The position numbers were made by a program, and so were the translations under genes. Source: Panorpa germanica (lineage: Eukaryota; Arthropoda; Insecta; Mecoptera; Panorpidae). Taken from it: a stretch of 64,000 bases of DNA. Under the pieces are notes generated by a model. That model was not told the origin of the DNA. It made no database searches and saw only the letters and a list, made by a program, of their open reading frames with translations. The stretch spans positions 10,974,001-11,038,000 of the forward strand of contig OY783221.1 in assembly GCA_963678705.1 (NCBI GenBank). The letters are read 5' to 3'. Positions 1 to 11,450 of this stretch are shown in pieces (the first letter of the stretch is position 1; the number at the start of each line of letters is the position of its first letter).

Positions 1-588
1 TTCTTTGTACTTTTTAAAAGATTAAAAAACAAATGTAATTTTTTTATGTTGTATCCTGTTTTGATCCTTACGAAACATTGTAACTTAAGATCTTCGTAAT
101 ATTCCTTTGAAGATGCTTATCTCCATAATAATGACTCGTTTACCTGATGTTTTCTTATTTCAAACGCAGTCTTATTAACTGTAACCTTACTAAGAACAAA
201 GTCTTCCTGTCTGAACGTCATGGCGTAACAGTGTCTGACGTTTGGAGCACGAAGGAGTAATCCTTATCAAGGATTCTCAGAAAGGTTTAAATAAATATTG
301 TGTGGGAAGGAAACATGAAAATATTTAAATCGGAAAACCCTTTGTATTTTCAACCATATGATGAATTTACGATGGAGAAGATTTAAATCTTAAAGATGTT
401 ACAAACTCCATACAATACAGTACAATGGGTGGGTGGGTGTTTCATGCGAACAAACATAAGCCTTTCATAGTTATATTTGTAGCCGTGTTTTGATACAGTG
501 ACATCTGCTTACCATCTGTAAAGAATATTTATATTACATAAATGTTACGTAAATGGTACATTCCTGTACTTCATAATTCGTATTTTTA
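1..588. other. AT-rich non-coding stretch
   Basis: I see no gene, TIR or splice-flanked ORF here. It is AT-rich filler up to the first LINE remnant. Confidence 0.5.
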
Positions 589-917
589 ATGGTAATAATA
601 TTGACATGCAAAATTAAGGATCAAATCAATTTAATTACTAAAAATAATAAGATAAAATTCATGTTAAGAGGAAACGAAATTTTCGATAAATTGGCAAAGG
701 AATCTATAAATTTGAAAATTGAAATGAAAGTGAAATTACCTACATATGATATTTTTAGAATATATAATCAAAAAATTGAACTTCAATTTGAGAAATCGGG
801 ATTTCATTAACAAAAGTCAGGTAAAAGTTTCATATCAATTTAAGTAAGAAAAATAGGTTCAGAAATGAGTCCCGGAAAATTATTTTCAATTTCAGAATCA
901 AAAGTAATCATTGTAAG
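589..917 (+). pseudogene. LINE ORF2 fragment, RNase H region (family 1)
   Basis: Decayed piece of a non-LTR retrotransposon ORF2. The translation contains GNEIFDKLAKESINL, which fits the last helix of a LINE RNase H domain (the usual form is GNE-ADxLAKE). The same sequence recurs on the minus strand near 42.6-42.9 kb, where the continuation NKSQLKGRDYYMLHPNLSKK is open; here it is broken by stops after about 810. Homology to that copy runs to about 917 and then stops at an inserted block. A second part of the same LINE resumes near 1280. Function is lost. The family is clear from the paired copy; the clade (Jockey/I-like) is inference. Confidence 0.7.
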
Positions 918-933
918 GGCGTTTGCACATAAG

Positions 934-1048
934 GCGACTGATTGCAAACCTTAGCCCCGAATCTGCCCGAACCGAATGAGAATGGAACTGAGTTCTTAGT
1001 GAAAGAACGAACGTGTATACGAGTGAGAGAAAACACACGACATAAATG
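934..1048 (-). repeat. Interspersed repeat B, copy 1
   Basis: This block interrupts the LINE fragment. Its reverse complement matches 30607-30720, sharing GTGTGTTTTCT, CACTCGTATACACGT, CATTCTCATTCGGTTC and GGGCTAAGGTTTGCAATCA. It is GC-richer than its surroundings. No TIR and no open frame were recognised. It may be a SINE or MITE; I cannot classify it. Confidence 0.65.
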
Positions 1049-1116
1049 AAACTAAACTAGTTTGGAGTACGTTTACAGCGAGTCTGTTCCTCGGTCGCAG
1101 GGCCAAGCTTGGTTGC

Positions 1117-1515
1117 ATGTGGTTGCATGGTTTTGTTGGTGGTATCATGAACAGAGTTGTACACAAATACTATTCAAAAGTATTTGAATACATACTAATA
1201 CGACTCAATAAAATCCCCTGTTATGCTATTGTTAAAAATTCTATAGAGTCACGAAGCACGGATCGACTAGTTTGCAATCAGTCTCACCTGTATAAAATTA
1301 ATATTAAATCTGACGATAGATGCCAATGTTGCGAATTAGGAACCTTAGATCATATTATATTTGAATGCATAAATTATAATATACAAAGATCAAAATTCAA
1401 TAGTGAAATATTAGATGTGATTAAACCTTTCCCTGTTAATTCTAAATTTTTGTTAAGTGATTCAAAATTAATTAGTATATTATTCAAATATTTAGACAAT
1501 TATATAATAAGCTAA
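1117..1515 (+). pseudogene. LINE ORF2 C-terminal fragment with CCHC knuckle (family 1)
   Basis: A 132-codon open frame whose second half is a LINE ORF2 C-terminus. HLYKINIKSDDRCQCC is followed by TLDHIIFEC, giving C-x2-C-x6-H-x4-C, the cysteine-rich motif seen after RNase H in Jockey/I-type elements. The copy near 42.6 kb carries the same YKINIKSDDR stretch directly after its RNase H tail. In this copy about 360 bases, including repeat B, therefore separate the two homologous parts. The first 55 codons have no counterpart in the other copy and may not be LINE-derived. It is 5'-truncated and not functional alone. Confidence 0.7.
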
Positions 1516-1654
1516 TAAGTTTATGATTAAGAATGCACTTAATCAGTTTAATTTGATAACAAGCAAACCCATAAAATATAACGCTGGTCCGGGGATCTAA
1601 CCCAAAATGTATTATTCTATATAAATAAATCTACAGGAATTTGACCGTGTGCTA

Positions 1655-1801
1655 CACTGTAAAAAAAGAATACCGTGGAAATAATAATAATAAAAATATA
1701 AATAATAACTTCTTTTTAATGTACATTTATATGATTCAATGCGGATTTATTTTTAGAGAAAAAGCGTGTAAACCATTTTTTCGACTAAATTTTTTACAGT
1801 G
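1655..1801. mobile_element. Small TIR element (147 bp), TA target site
   Basis: Starts CACTGTAAAAAAAG and ends TTTTTTACAGTG, inverted repeats of about 12 bp, directly flanked by TA at 1653-1654 and TA at 1802-1803. Size, TIR and TA duplication fit a Tc1/mariner-type MITE. There is no coding capacity. Confidence 0.65.
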
Positions 1802-1803
1802 TA

Positions 1804-2570
1804 GTTTACACCACCACTAAATACAACAAAGTGTTCTTCATAATTTTATTTATATTCATTTCATATACACACAAAAGCATTGATTTACACCTCGCGTGTT
1901 AACAAAACATAACTCATTGATAAATTTATCTTCACTAGTGTTTCATCTAAATGGAAAATTTTCAATAATAAATATATGATGAGGTCGATGACGTCAATGT
2001 AGTATGACGTCATTCTCATTTATTCATGCGAGTGTGTGTGTGTGTGTGTACGAGTATATAAAGTCATTTTCTTTATTATTAAACTAACGAGATTCGTGTT
2101 GTGGAAAATATGCGGAGAATTAGTTTATTTATGGTTGTAATATATTTCAATGCAAAATGTAATGTTTCTAATGGTGGTAATAAGCCTAACTGAGCATTAA
2201 GCGAGGGGGGATGACGTCGACGTCGTGAGGGGAAGGGGAAGGAATGTACTGCGGGTGATAAGCGAATATATATTTCATAATATTTGTTCGTTAAATAAAC
2301 CGTAAAATATAGTTACGAATTTTGATTTTGTTTACTGCGTTATCATAAACCACGTCTAACGCGAGTTCCAACAGTGCTAATTCCAGCAACGCGATAAAAA
2401 TATAACGTCACTTTACAACATTTTTAAGAGCAAATTAATTAAGTCTATTGTCATTAAAATTAACCTATTCTATATCTACTTAAATAAATGTTAAATACTG
2501 CTCATTAGTAAGGCTATCATTTGTGAACGGCAGGACCGATTTGGCTAAAAATATTTCTTTACATATTCGT
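1804..2570. other. Non-coding, with (TG)n and a GTCGAC-rich pocket
   Basis: A TG dinucleotide run lies at about 2032-2048. A CpG-bearing GATGACGTCGACGTCGTG patch with flanking G runs lies at about 2205-2240. No gene recognised. Confidence 0.5.
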
Positions 2571-2571
2571 A

Positions 2572-3050
2572 GGCCTGTCGCACACTGCAAGCGTGTTTAA
2601 GCGAATTTTGACCGGACGTATACGCGGTACTACACTTTACCTATCCAAACCTAGTAAATGTAATGAACTTCGCACACTGCAAGCGACAAAGCCGTATAAA
2701 TACGGGCGTTATTTAGCTCTTATACTGGAAGCGTATATCAGAGAATTTTAACCAAGCGAATACATGCTACAACGCTAAACCTATCCGAACCTTGCAAATG
2801 TAATCAACCGTCTCAGACTGGAAAAGAATGCAATAGTCTCTTTCATAATAGTGGTGTATCGATAAAATTTATAGTAAAACATGGTCTCATGATAAATTAT
2901 TTTAGTGCAAAACAACTCCAATACACTCTACAGTACACAAGTTAGACTTGGCGTATTGTTGTATCGGTACGGGGTATGTATGTATTATGACACAATATGC
3001 AAAAAACACAGGAGTCGCCGTCGCTTAAATACGCTTACACTGTGCAACAG
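2572..3050 (+). mobile_element. TIR element family A, copy 1 (about 480 bp)
   Basis: The left end GGCCTGTCGCACACTGCAAG runs into GTGTTTAAGCGAATTTTGACC. The right end contains CGTCGCTTAAATACGC and closes near CACTGTGCAACAG, which is inverse to the left end with substitutions. The body matches copy 2 at 14.1-14.8 kb and copy 3 at 55.6-55.8 kb. A terminal GGCCTGTCTCA form and TTG/TTA flanks in the other copies suggest a PIF/Harbinger-type nonautonomous element. Two diverged copies of an internal unit (TTTACCTATCC..AACCT..AAATGTAAT) lie in tandem inside it. Confidence 0.7.
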
Positions 3051-3067
3051 CGAATGATTAGATGCAG

Positions 3068-3230
3068 GGAGAGTCTGAAAAACCTGATTGACCTTATCAA
3101 TAAAACTAATTAATTTTTTTAATTTTAAATACTCATACTCGTGTCTATAAGTTGTAAATTATGTATTACAAATGTTTGTAAAATGTATATATTGTTTTAA
3201 GTGCTAATAACTGTTGAAAGTTGATGCACT
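3068..3230 (+). pseudogene. LINE 3' tail fragment (family 2)
   Basis: GAGTCTGAAAAACCTGATTG and, further on, TGTATATATTGTTTTAAGTG and CTAATAACTGTTGAAAGTTG match the minus-strand LINE tail at 15333-15605. Only the end of ORF2 and the 3' UTR remain. It abuts the right end of TIR element A. Confidence 0.6.
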
Positions 3231-5070
3231 CAAATATATATTTAAAGGAAGAAAGTTTTTAGGGAAAGAAAAATTAGAAAATATGATGGAACAAAAGTCA
3301 TTTGACAGCTGATTGTAAATTTATGAATCAAACTGATAGTGACGAAAAATTGATTCAGTTGTTTACTATCAGTTGAACTTTGAAGAAGTTTATTGAAATT
3401 TGGACAGAACAACGTCTGTAGGATCACCTAGTTAATAATAAATTAATTAGCTATGGAATTTTTCCAGACGGGGCAAAAATTTAAATTAATAAGTTTCTAT
3501 ATATGTAAACGTACAGCCTTAAGTATTTTGCAGTCACACGTAATATGCGTACTGACTCCACTTTCAAAATAAACTGTTATATTTTTTTTATAACTTATAA
3601 ACATTTCAGGCATGAAAGATTGAATAAGGAAGTTGTATTCGTCTTAAACCCATAGGGTGTTGGTATTTACTTTCCATGCCGCCCCATTATTATCACATGA
3701 AATATATTTTAAGAGTAATTACCTCCATTATACAAAATTAAGTTTATTTCTCAAACGAAATCTAATAAAAGACGTAGTACAATCTCGTAAATAACTAAAA
3801 ATAAATTAAGAGCTTATTTTAAGCTTTCGTATATATATATATAGCACAACTTGAAAGAATTCAGTCGCTACGGACTATTTTTGAACCATAACAAACACAC
3901 CGTGAAAGTTCAGTAATCATCACGATTTACTTACTGAATATGGCCTCAACAGTGTGAAGAAATTTTCCCCCTAAAATTGATATACAGAAGTCTATGAGCC
4001 AGATTGTTGTTTCTCGTTTAGAAGGATAAAGGTTTCTATTTGGATATAATTTTTTTTATATTCCCAATATATGTATTTTAATAATCTATAAAAGTTTTTT
4101 GTAACATCCTCATATTTTTTGGACTCTTTATATGCTAGAATTTCAAACACACTTTTAATGCTTTATTAATATTTCTTTTCAGGTGAGTGACATATGACAC
4201 ATTTGCTTACCATCCTCCAACGGTCAACGCAATCTTGATGTAACCTAACTCAATTCTACAAGGAGCATATGTAAGTTAAGAGAAAAATACTTTTCCATAG
4301 TTATGAGCCAACAAAGACTTCACTAACATTCATATAACATTTCCTTTGCCTACAACTTGGAAATATGTATCCGCTGTGGACTTAAGGTCGCTCGTGCACC
4401 TACATATGTTCTCTTCTTCTTTCTAAGTCTGAAAACCGCAAAGGGATTTTTCTATGAAACCATCACGGTAAAATGGTTGTATCATATGTAAATAGATATA
4501 CGTGATGCTCACGTATCGTTGTACTCAATGAGATGGGGAAGGGGCGGGGGCGGGGGCAGGGAGGTGTTAGATCAGATGGATTTCGTAGAGCAAAAGTACA
4601 GTGCTTAAGAAAAGTGTTATTGACATAAAATGAAATTCGGCATTCAAATATTTATTTAGTAACTTATATCAAATATGAATACGTGGGTTTATTTTTTGAA
4701 AGGTTCTTCTTCTTTTTCTTTTCTTTATCGGATATCTCATGTAAAGTATTAGTGAATATTGACGAAGGTGATTGATATCTTAAACATCAATTCGTTCGTA
4801 GATCTATGTCATTACTAATGTTAAGATTTCTCATGGCATTCGTAAGAGGGCTGCATTGAGGGACTGTCCCGTTTTAGATATGTAACAAGTGATAGGGACA
4901 AATGAGTCGCCCAAAAAGTTTTTATATTTTGTGAGTTTTGTAAATTTCAATAGGATACATAATAATCTTTTTAGGTATTAAAGGATTTACTCATTCTTTT
5001 TGAAATTATTAAAGGATTTACTTGTTTTATAGCTTTTAAACATTATTTAAAAGTTCTCCAATGTATTAAT
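3231..5070. other. Non-coding stretch with a short shared repeat
   Basis: About 3857-3950 shares GAATTCAGTCGCTA and, in the same order, a diverged AGTTCAGTAATCATCACG block with the reverse complement of about 17471-17560. This is a two-copy repeat of unknown class. A G-rich patch of GGGGCGGGGGCGGGG type lies near 4535-4565. The ORF on the minus strand at 3242-3427 has no recognisable features. Otherwise nothing seen. Confidence 0.45.
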
Positions 5071-5565
5071 TATGCATTTTTTATTTATTTATATTAATGA
5101 ACAACACATTAAGTTTATTGTGTAAAAATTTGAAGTCGATTGGAGTAAAACTGTCAAAGATATAGATTTTCGTGTTACTTTGAAACTTTTAAATGCGGTT
5201 TCTCACACGTAGCTTTTTCAGAGTCGGTGCCATCTCTAGCTCAAAATCTACTCGACCTTTTGATATTTTGCACACTCTTTCTTTACATAAATGCCGATGT
5301 AACGCTGTCGTTTTTATTGTTTAATTGTAACGTATTTTAAAACTTTGTTTCTAATTTTTTAATGAAAAATCGATATTTTGACTTTTAAATGCTGTAAAAA
5401 ATTGAAAAATCAATAAAAAGAGAAAAACTCGACAGCGTTACCTGCAGAAACTTATCAAGTAATGAAATCATTTTGGTTTCTCGGTTTCAGAAAATCCAGT
5501 GATAGGTTATGAGTTATTAACTGTGTCGTCAAAAAACATTATCGAAAATATGCTTTGGTGATAAA
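5071..5565 (+). repeat. Interspersed repeat C, copy 1
   Basis: Matches 59540-60205 (+) and 44385-44815 (-) over several hundred bases. Shared blocks include GTCGATTGGAGTAAAACTGT, AATGCGGTTTCTCACAC, TTTTGCACACTCTTTCTTTA, GACAGCGTTACCTG and ATTAACTGTGTCGTCAAAAA. This copy lacks about 140 bp near its right end that copy 3 retains. No coding potential, and termini are not defined. Probably a nonautonomous DNA element. Confidence 0.75.
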
Positions 5566-6330
5566 GTATCGCACACCATTCTAAGAGAATTTCTAGCGGG
5601 AAAGTGCCAACGCTTCTTAAGCTGAACGCTACGTGTTCATGACATAAATTGTAATTACCAGGTGGAAGATAATCTACAAAGGTTAATCCATTTCTGCTTT
5701 TATGAGATATACCAACATGTATGCTTATATATAATTATTGTAATAATGGTCAAAAGCTATTTTTACCTCCCTAAAATAATAATTTACATTACCATGTTTC
5801 ATACAGTCGTATATTACGATATTTTCATAAGTAAAAACATTTCCCCGCGATTACAGACCTATCAAATGTTTCCACCATTATCATTTAATCTTCTATTTTA
5901 TATGATTTTTCATTTCACATGAAATGGTTTAAAAATAGGTATATATATCCTTTCATACACTAATACAAATATATTTTTAAAGTATGTATTTGTAAGTTAC
6001 ATATATGTATTTTTGATATTTCCACTTTTCAAATGTACGCCTGCAGCAAAGTGCGTATACAACAATTTAAACATGAAGCTTTTAACAGGTCGGATTCTAA
6101 CTTTGAGGTATGGATTATATTACGTGGGTTGGAAACAAAAAAATACTCACATATAATATACGCTTGTGTGTGTGTGTGTATGTTATGTGTGTATGTGAAA
6201 CGATTATTGATTATATTAATGTTAATAACTAAATAGTTATAGTAATATTATAATTATTATTTACCTGAGTGTACCATTTTTTTTCTAATAAGTTCTATTC
6301 TAGCTTCTTATTTACAAAAAATATTTCTTC
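5566..6330. other. Non-coding stretch with (TG)n
   Basis: Open frames at 5662-5922 and 6033-6236 are AT-driven and show no family features. A short TG run lies at about 6165-6180. Confidence 0.5.
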
Positions 6331-6334
6331 GGAT

Positions 6335-6425
6335 GACAATATCGAAAAAATCGGTAATCTAATTCGATCCGACCGTCGGTTAACTATTCGTGCGATTGTT
6401 CAAACTGTAGGAATTGATAAAGCGG
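6335..6425 (+). pseudogene. mariner transposase fragment (second helix-turn-helix)
   Basis: The open frame reads NIEKIGNLIRSDRRLTIRAI followed by VQTVGIDK, the recognisable second DNA-binding helix-turn-helix of mariner transposases (typical form xVxxVxxLIRxDRRLTxRxI). The match ends abruptly after about 30 residues, and no catalytic D motifs follow. Neither TIR was found. It is a short relic of a mariner different from the deleted copy at 18.5 kb, because the preserved part of the protein differs. Confidence 0.65.
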
Positions 6426-6607
6426 GGTTCCATTGGGGCGATTTTAGTCGTTCAGTAATTGTGTATTCATACAAAAGTTGAAACCCTATAAGAGATATTA
6501 CAATTGCTTTTTGGTCAGGTGAGCTAGCGGTATATATTAGTTATAGCTACTTTCATTGTAGTGTGTGTAGTGGAACGAGTAACTTTCTAGTCCGACTCCA
6601 ACGAAGT

Positions 6608-6690
6608 AAGGTAGTACAAAGCTCGTCTGTCGGTGAAACAGTGACCTTATACTCAAGGACTCCATGGATATCGTTGTAAGGAATAACGGC
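6608..6690 (-). repeat. Fragment of TIR element G
   Basis: The reverse complement of the interior of the 41.6-42.1 kb element contains GGTACAAAGCGCGTCTGTCGG and AAACAGTGACC. Here the same order appears as GTAGTACAAAGCTCGTCTGT and GAAACAGTGACC. It is a short internal relic without ends. Confidence 0.5.
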
Positions 6691-6724
6691 CAGTTAGCAA
6701 GTTATTATAAAATTCACTGTTAAA

Positions 6725-6885
6725 AATGTTCTTAATTTTAATACAAATTTATTAGACAAATACGTATTAAAATTAAGAACCGGTTATTAATTTTTTTAAG
6801 GTGCATTTTTGTCTGAATTTGTTAAAGTATTCTCTGAAAATGCACTGTATATGTTGCACTGTAAATTAATATTCTGGGATCTGAA
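6725..6885 (+). repeat. Repeat H, copy 1, with inverted repeat
   Basis: GTTCTTAATTTTAATAC and GTATTAAAATTAAGAAC form a 17-bp inverted repeat around a short loop at about 6728-6780. The following segment (TTTTTGTCTGAATTTGTTAA, GAAAATGCACTGTATATGTT) recurs at 15756-15866. Class unknown. Confidence 0.6.
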
Positions 6886-8410
6886 TTTTTTTTAATACGC
6901 AGTTAAAATTTATACAGTTTTTATTTTTGAGAATGAGATAAAAAGGAATTGGCAATTTAAATAATAAACTTTAAATGTCGTTTCTTTGATTTCAGGTAAA
7001 ATAGTATGATTTAAGTTACACAGTGTAATTATTATAATGTGTATGTAAATTACTAAAATGTCTTTGATTTCAAAAGCAACACATAAGTTTGATTAAAAAT
7101 TTACAATTCCTCATAAAATTGTTTTATGTGTAAATGTGTATAAAAGTAGATTTTTACGGATTGGGTTCAATAGACTCCTATTTCATACAGCTATATCTTT
7201 TAGTTAAAAAATACACTATAAACAAAAGGAATCTCAATTAATAAAAAAGCTATTAATTAGTGAATATTCTTCTTTTAATTAACATACAAAATATATATTT
7301 AATATGCGCATAAATTACAAACGTATCAGTTAAATAGCAAAAAAACTAATTACAATCGGATATGGGCTGTAGGTATATCAGAATAAGAATTGTTAATTGC
7401 AGAACTGTATCCGGCGACAGCTAGCTAATTACTTATAATGACAGCGGTTAACATTTTATCAATTTAGCACAATTTGATAGTAAAAACAATACGTATCATT
7501 ATCTATTAAGTGTAGATAGACTTGTGCTCAGTCACCTTGTGTTCAAATTCGCATTTGTTTGTTATCGGTCTCCTTGTTTTTATGGTAAACTATTTATTTA
7601 AATATGTAACTGTGTTGGGTAATATTGTTGTTAATATATGTAATCAGTGCGAATAGATATGCCGGTTCAATACCGTTATAAACAGGTTCTAGTTACATCT
7701 ATTACCCTATTTAAATTCTAATGGTACTGCACCCTTTTTATTTCAAGGAAAGATTTTTGAAACAAATTTAAATGCGGATATTTTATAGTAGAGAACTGTA
7801 AACAAATTATATTTATTCTTTGTGTATGCGACCTTACAATCTTCTTACAAATATTTCATTTCTAATTGATCAAAGTCTCAATATTAATATCATAATATTA
7901 ATGTAAACCAAATTAGTTATTTTTTTCACTACTTATCAAGCTTCATTTCACTTGTCGTAAATTTTCCTTTGCTAACTTCTAATATTACTTATCCATTGAA
8001 CGAAAACCAACATTAGCATCATCTATGATCCAAAAGCATCTGTACAATTGGCTTTATATTTCTAATTCGAAATGATAGATGTATGTGCTAGTTATTATAT
8101 CTTCTCTATTACCCCCACCTCAACACATTCTGATTTTACTTAACCTAAGTATATTTATTGCTTACACTCCATGACTCTTAATACTCATATATATTTACTA
8201 AATCCAACTGCCTATAAATACATTACATTTCTTACATTCTTTGTAAACTTCACAATCCCAACAAAACTACCTAGCACAAACAGTTTTCCCAATACCAATA
8301 AAATATCAAATTAAACAAGTGTTTTGTTTCTACAAACGGTCCAAACTGATTTACAACCAGTTAAGAAATACGAAATCACCAACGCGTCAATTCTTGATTA
8401 AGTTTCATCC
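6886..8410. other. AT-rich non-coding stretch
   Basis: No ORF with family features, no TIR pair and no credible splice-bounded exon recognised. Confidence 0.45.
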
Positions 8411-8414
8411 ATTT

Positions 8415-8715
8415 TATTCCTTTCTTCTTCCTTGCAAGATTTCCATCAGGTCTACTTTCCTTTTCACTTTCTCCTAACACCTACTCTTAATATGCTCGAA
8501 TGATTCTTGCTTCCTTTCCACACATCCTACCTAGTTTCCATAGGCAGTATCTACACCCCCTTTCTTAATTCCCAAGTTTAAACCTCGCAATATTGTTCTT
8601 TTCTTTATCTCCATGTTTTTCTAGGTATTGCTGCATTCCTTACGACCATCATTAACTGCATCTGGTTGCACTTCGCTCCATCGATCCTCTTCATCTTATC
8701 CTGGAAAAAATTATA
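8415..8715 (-). pseudogene. LINE ORF2 C-terminal fragment (family 3)
   Basis: Read on the minus strand, two coding landmarks survive in different frames. NIARFKLGN lies at about 8595-8569, and ESFEHIKSRC at about 8505-8477. Both match the intact order ARFKLGN then TLEHIKFEC in the LINE copy at 19.7-20.2 kb. Between them CGKE remains of the first half of the cysteine knuckle. At least one frameshift and internal stops separate the pieces, so this is an old relic. The 60-codon plus-strand ORF here (8628-8810) is only the complement. Confidence 0.65.
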
Positions 8716-9506
8716 TTCATTTTTACTTTCCACACATTTTGCAACGTCCAACACACATTTTTAGGGGGCTACGACTTTTTACCTGCTTCAAAATTCAAAA
8801 TATCCCTTAGATTTGATCTATGAGGTCTAGTTTTTGAGATACAGGGTACAGCAAAGTGACCTTGCTAAGGATCACCACTAGGTTGATGGAAGTTGACATC
8901 ATAGAAATTACTGCAAACACTTCAAGGTCGTCACTAGTAGGATTAGTATCAAATATAGTTCAGCGTTAAATGAAAAGAAGTTGTTCTAAGAACATAATTT
9001 TATTATTTAGAAAATAATCCTTTATTGAGAAAAGCTTTTACTGTTGGTAGTAAATTGTTTGTTATGAGACAAATTATAAAACCATCAATTAAGAAAAACC
9101 GTGTTTCAGATTTAAATAAAGTATTGATCTGAATGTCGGGAAGAAGAGAGTGGGAAAGTAGGGAAAGTAAAATGGGTGGAGAGTTACTTTCGTCTTAAAC
9201 GAAAATGCTTGGAATTAAATTACCATTTTACTGCCTTGAGGAAGATTGTAAATATAAATACATCTAAAACAATATTTTAGAATTAATTATTTTGAAATAC
9301 GAGGTATTTCGCTCTTTAAAGGAAGACATCTTTGACCTCAATTAGATAAAGATTATATTAACGTTTTTTTCGTTTGTACCTATAGGTATAAGAAAAATGG
9401 AAAGCTATAAATTTGTGTTAAAAATTAGTAACAGCTAATTGGATGACTTCAGGAATGCAGACTGGTGATTCAAGATCTTTCTCTATAGGCTTTGTACTCT
9501 TCCAAC
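8716..9506. other. Non-coding stretch
   Basis: No gene or repeat boundary recognised. Locally purine-rich near 9135-9185. Confidence 0.45.
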
Positions 9507-9889
9507 CAGAGGCGGCCTTAGGGGGTGGCAAGCAGGGCAATCGCTCGGGGCCTCGAACTCACGCGGAACAATTCATTACCATATATGCATTTGAATCTCG
9601 CGCCTCGTGCTTTAGAAAACCCACTTAAATCTCTGCGTATATCTTTTAAGACATTCCTCATGTACCTTAGTTTATCATAATTAATATTTGTCGTCTTCAT
9701 GCTTGTTAACTTTTATAAATCTTCCAATAAAACATTTTAAAACTCTACATTTATTTATTTATAACTTTTGCATTTCTCGTCAATCATCATCAAAAATAGT
9801 TACTTTCAATTTACATAAATTACACAAAGAACAAGGGTCTCTCAAAGATCTGCTACCCCGGGGCCTCGGAATGACTAAGGCCGCCACTG
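9507..9889. mobile_element. hAT-like MITE (383 bp)
   Basis: The left end CAGAGGCGGCCTTAG is inverse to the right end CTAAGGCCGCCACTG, with one mismatch. GC-rich subterminal GGGGCCTCG occurs near both ends. The CAGxGGCGGC start is characteristic of many insect hAT ends. The flanking octamers CTTCCAAC and CTTATTTC agree at only 4 of 8 positions, so the target duplication is decayed or absent. ORFs at 9443-9628 and 9518-9700 are chance frames across it. Confidence 0.65.
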
Positions 9890-9989
9890 CTTATTTCATG
9901 TCTTTACATCTTATTACCAAATTAAAATTACAAGTATTCTAAATTATAATAAATAATCAAACATCTTCAGTTATTATAACTTCTTTTTT

Positions 9990-10185
9990 ATCTTCCATAT
10001 CCATATCTTCCAAATTCTTCTATCATTTTCTTTATACCCATACAGTTTTCTTATTTCTCCTCATAGTCTCACATCCACTGCTCCAATCTCCTTCTTGCTT
10101 TACCACACATCCTGCATGCTTCTTCTGCTATATATTTGTTTCTCATCTCTTCATTCCTCAATCTAAATCTTCCTCTCAGTTTTGT
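9990..10185 (-). pseudogene. LINE ORF2 C-terminal fragment (family 3)
   Basis: The minus-strand translation gives FRLRNEEMRNKY and then CRMCGKARRRLEQWM. These correspond to RFxLGNxxxGNxYW and CRVCGAEDETLEHI of the family-3 LINE at 19.7 kb. The His-x4-Cys half of the knuckle is lost. Only about 200 bases are recognisable. Confidence 0.6.
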
Positions 10186-10505
10186 GTCTTTGTTGTCTTA
10201 CATATCCCGGTAACTCATTTGTTCATATTCTTTCGTTGTACCATATTTTGGCGTATCTATATTTTCCATTTGTTCATATTACTTTAAGTCTACATCTTTC
10301 TCGTGTCGGGCGATGCGTTCTCGTGGAGAGAACGTGTCTATTTCCTCAACAAAGTTGTTTCTCTCTTTGGTTTAATAAATCCTGAATATGAGGAGTTTAC
10401 TGTTTCCTAAACTGGTGATGTACATCAATATGCCAACAAAGTTATTTAGCAAAACTTTCTGTATAAGTTGGTAAACTCGATGTTGATGTAAAGTTGTCCA
10501 TGAAC

Positions 10506-10553
10506 TGAAGGCTGAGGGCTGAGGGCTGAGGGCTGAAGCTTGAAGGCTGAGCT
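10506..10553 (+). repeat. GGCTGAG minisatellite
   Basis: About five to six tandem heptamers of the form GGCTGAG/GGCTGAA, with one variant unit. Too short for a satellite. The minus-strand reading gives an artificial QPSA-type repeat peptide. Confidence 0.75.
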
Positions 10554-10783
10554 GGCGTGTTCCAGGTCCCATCTTATGTTATAATCGTATTATCTGTTAT
10601 AACAGTTTCCATAAACAATATAGAACGCTTTATTCAGTCATTAAACTAATTTTAAGTAATTTAATATTCTCAGGTATCTTAACAAGGAAAGTCTTTAATT
10701 CTGTGAAATGCATGCGAATAAAATAGATAGAGAAAACAGATTAAAATAAAATGTATTATTTTTTAAAATGTTATACAAATATT

Positions 10784-11450
10784 CTATAAATACGAGGAAT
10801 AGTTAGACAAGAGAGTGAGAGAAAGATAAGAGAGACCCAAAGTGCAGATAAAAGGAAAGGTTGGATGTAGAAGCATAAGAAATTCAAGCTGGGAGAAAAG
10901 AGAGAACAGAACAGAAAAAGAGGACATGGTAGATAACGGGAAAATTAGGAAAGGGACAATTATAAAGGGGATAAAGGGAAAGAAGAATAAGAACAAGTAA
11001 AGAAATAAGGAGGACGCATGAAAGAAAAGGAAGAGAATGACAAAGAACATGTCAAAGTAGTAGAACAACACGAAAGAGGAAGGAAGTAGAAGTAACTGTA
11101 ACCTTAAATAAAGAGTAAAATAAATACCATACTGGAGTGTGCAGAAGTTGTCAAATTTAGGAAATGTAGGTCTTTCGTAGTAGGTAAAATCGCCAGAAGT
11201 TAAGGGTGTTAATATGTAATAGAGATTTTTTCAGATCCGGAGGGCAAAACAGTTATAAGAAATGCATTTATACATACGGTAAACATACGGTAATAAGAAA
11301 GTAAAGAAGGACCGGATAGGACGGAGAAGAAAGATGACAGAAAGTAACAAGAATGGAAGAAGAAAAATGAAAAGAAGTGGATATTGGATTGTATTGTAAT
11401 GCCAAGAGGCAGAAACAATTTATGACCGTGTATATATATGTACATAGAAA
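10784..11450 (+). repeat. Purine-biased tract, possible LINE relic
   Basis: The plus strand is overwhelmingly A and G for several hundred bases (GAGAGAAAGATAAGAGAG-type sequence), like the codon usage of the family-3 LINE ORF2 and its 3' UTR. I could not align a coding motif, so the LINE origin is only a guess. The minus-strand frames at 10784-11071 and 11209-11445 encode Phe/Leu-rich peptides merely because the tract is pyrimidine-rich on that strand. Confidence 0.35.

Noticed and set aside
10784-11071. Phe/Leu-rich 95-codon minus frame as a membrane protein
   Set aside because: Composition follows from the pyrimidine-rich strand; no start context or conserved pattern.
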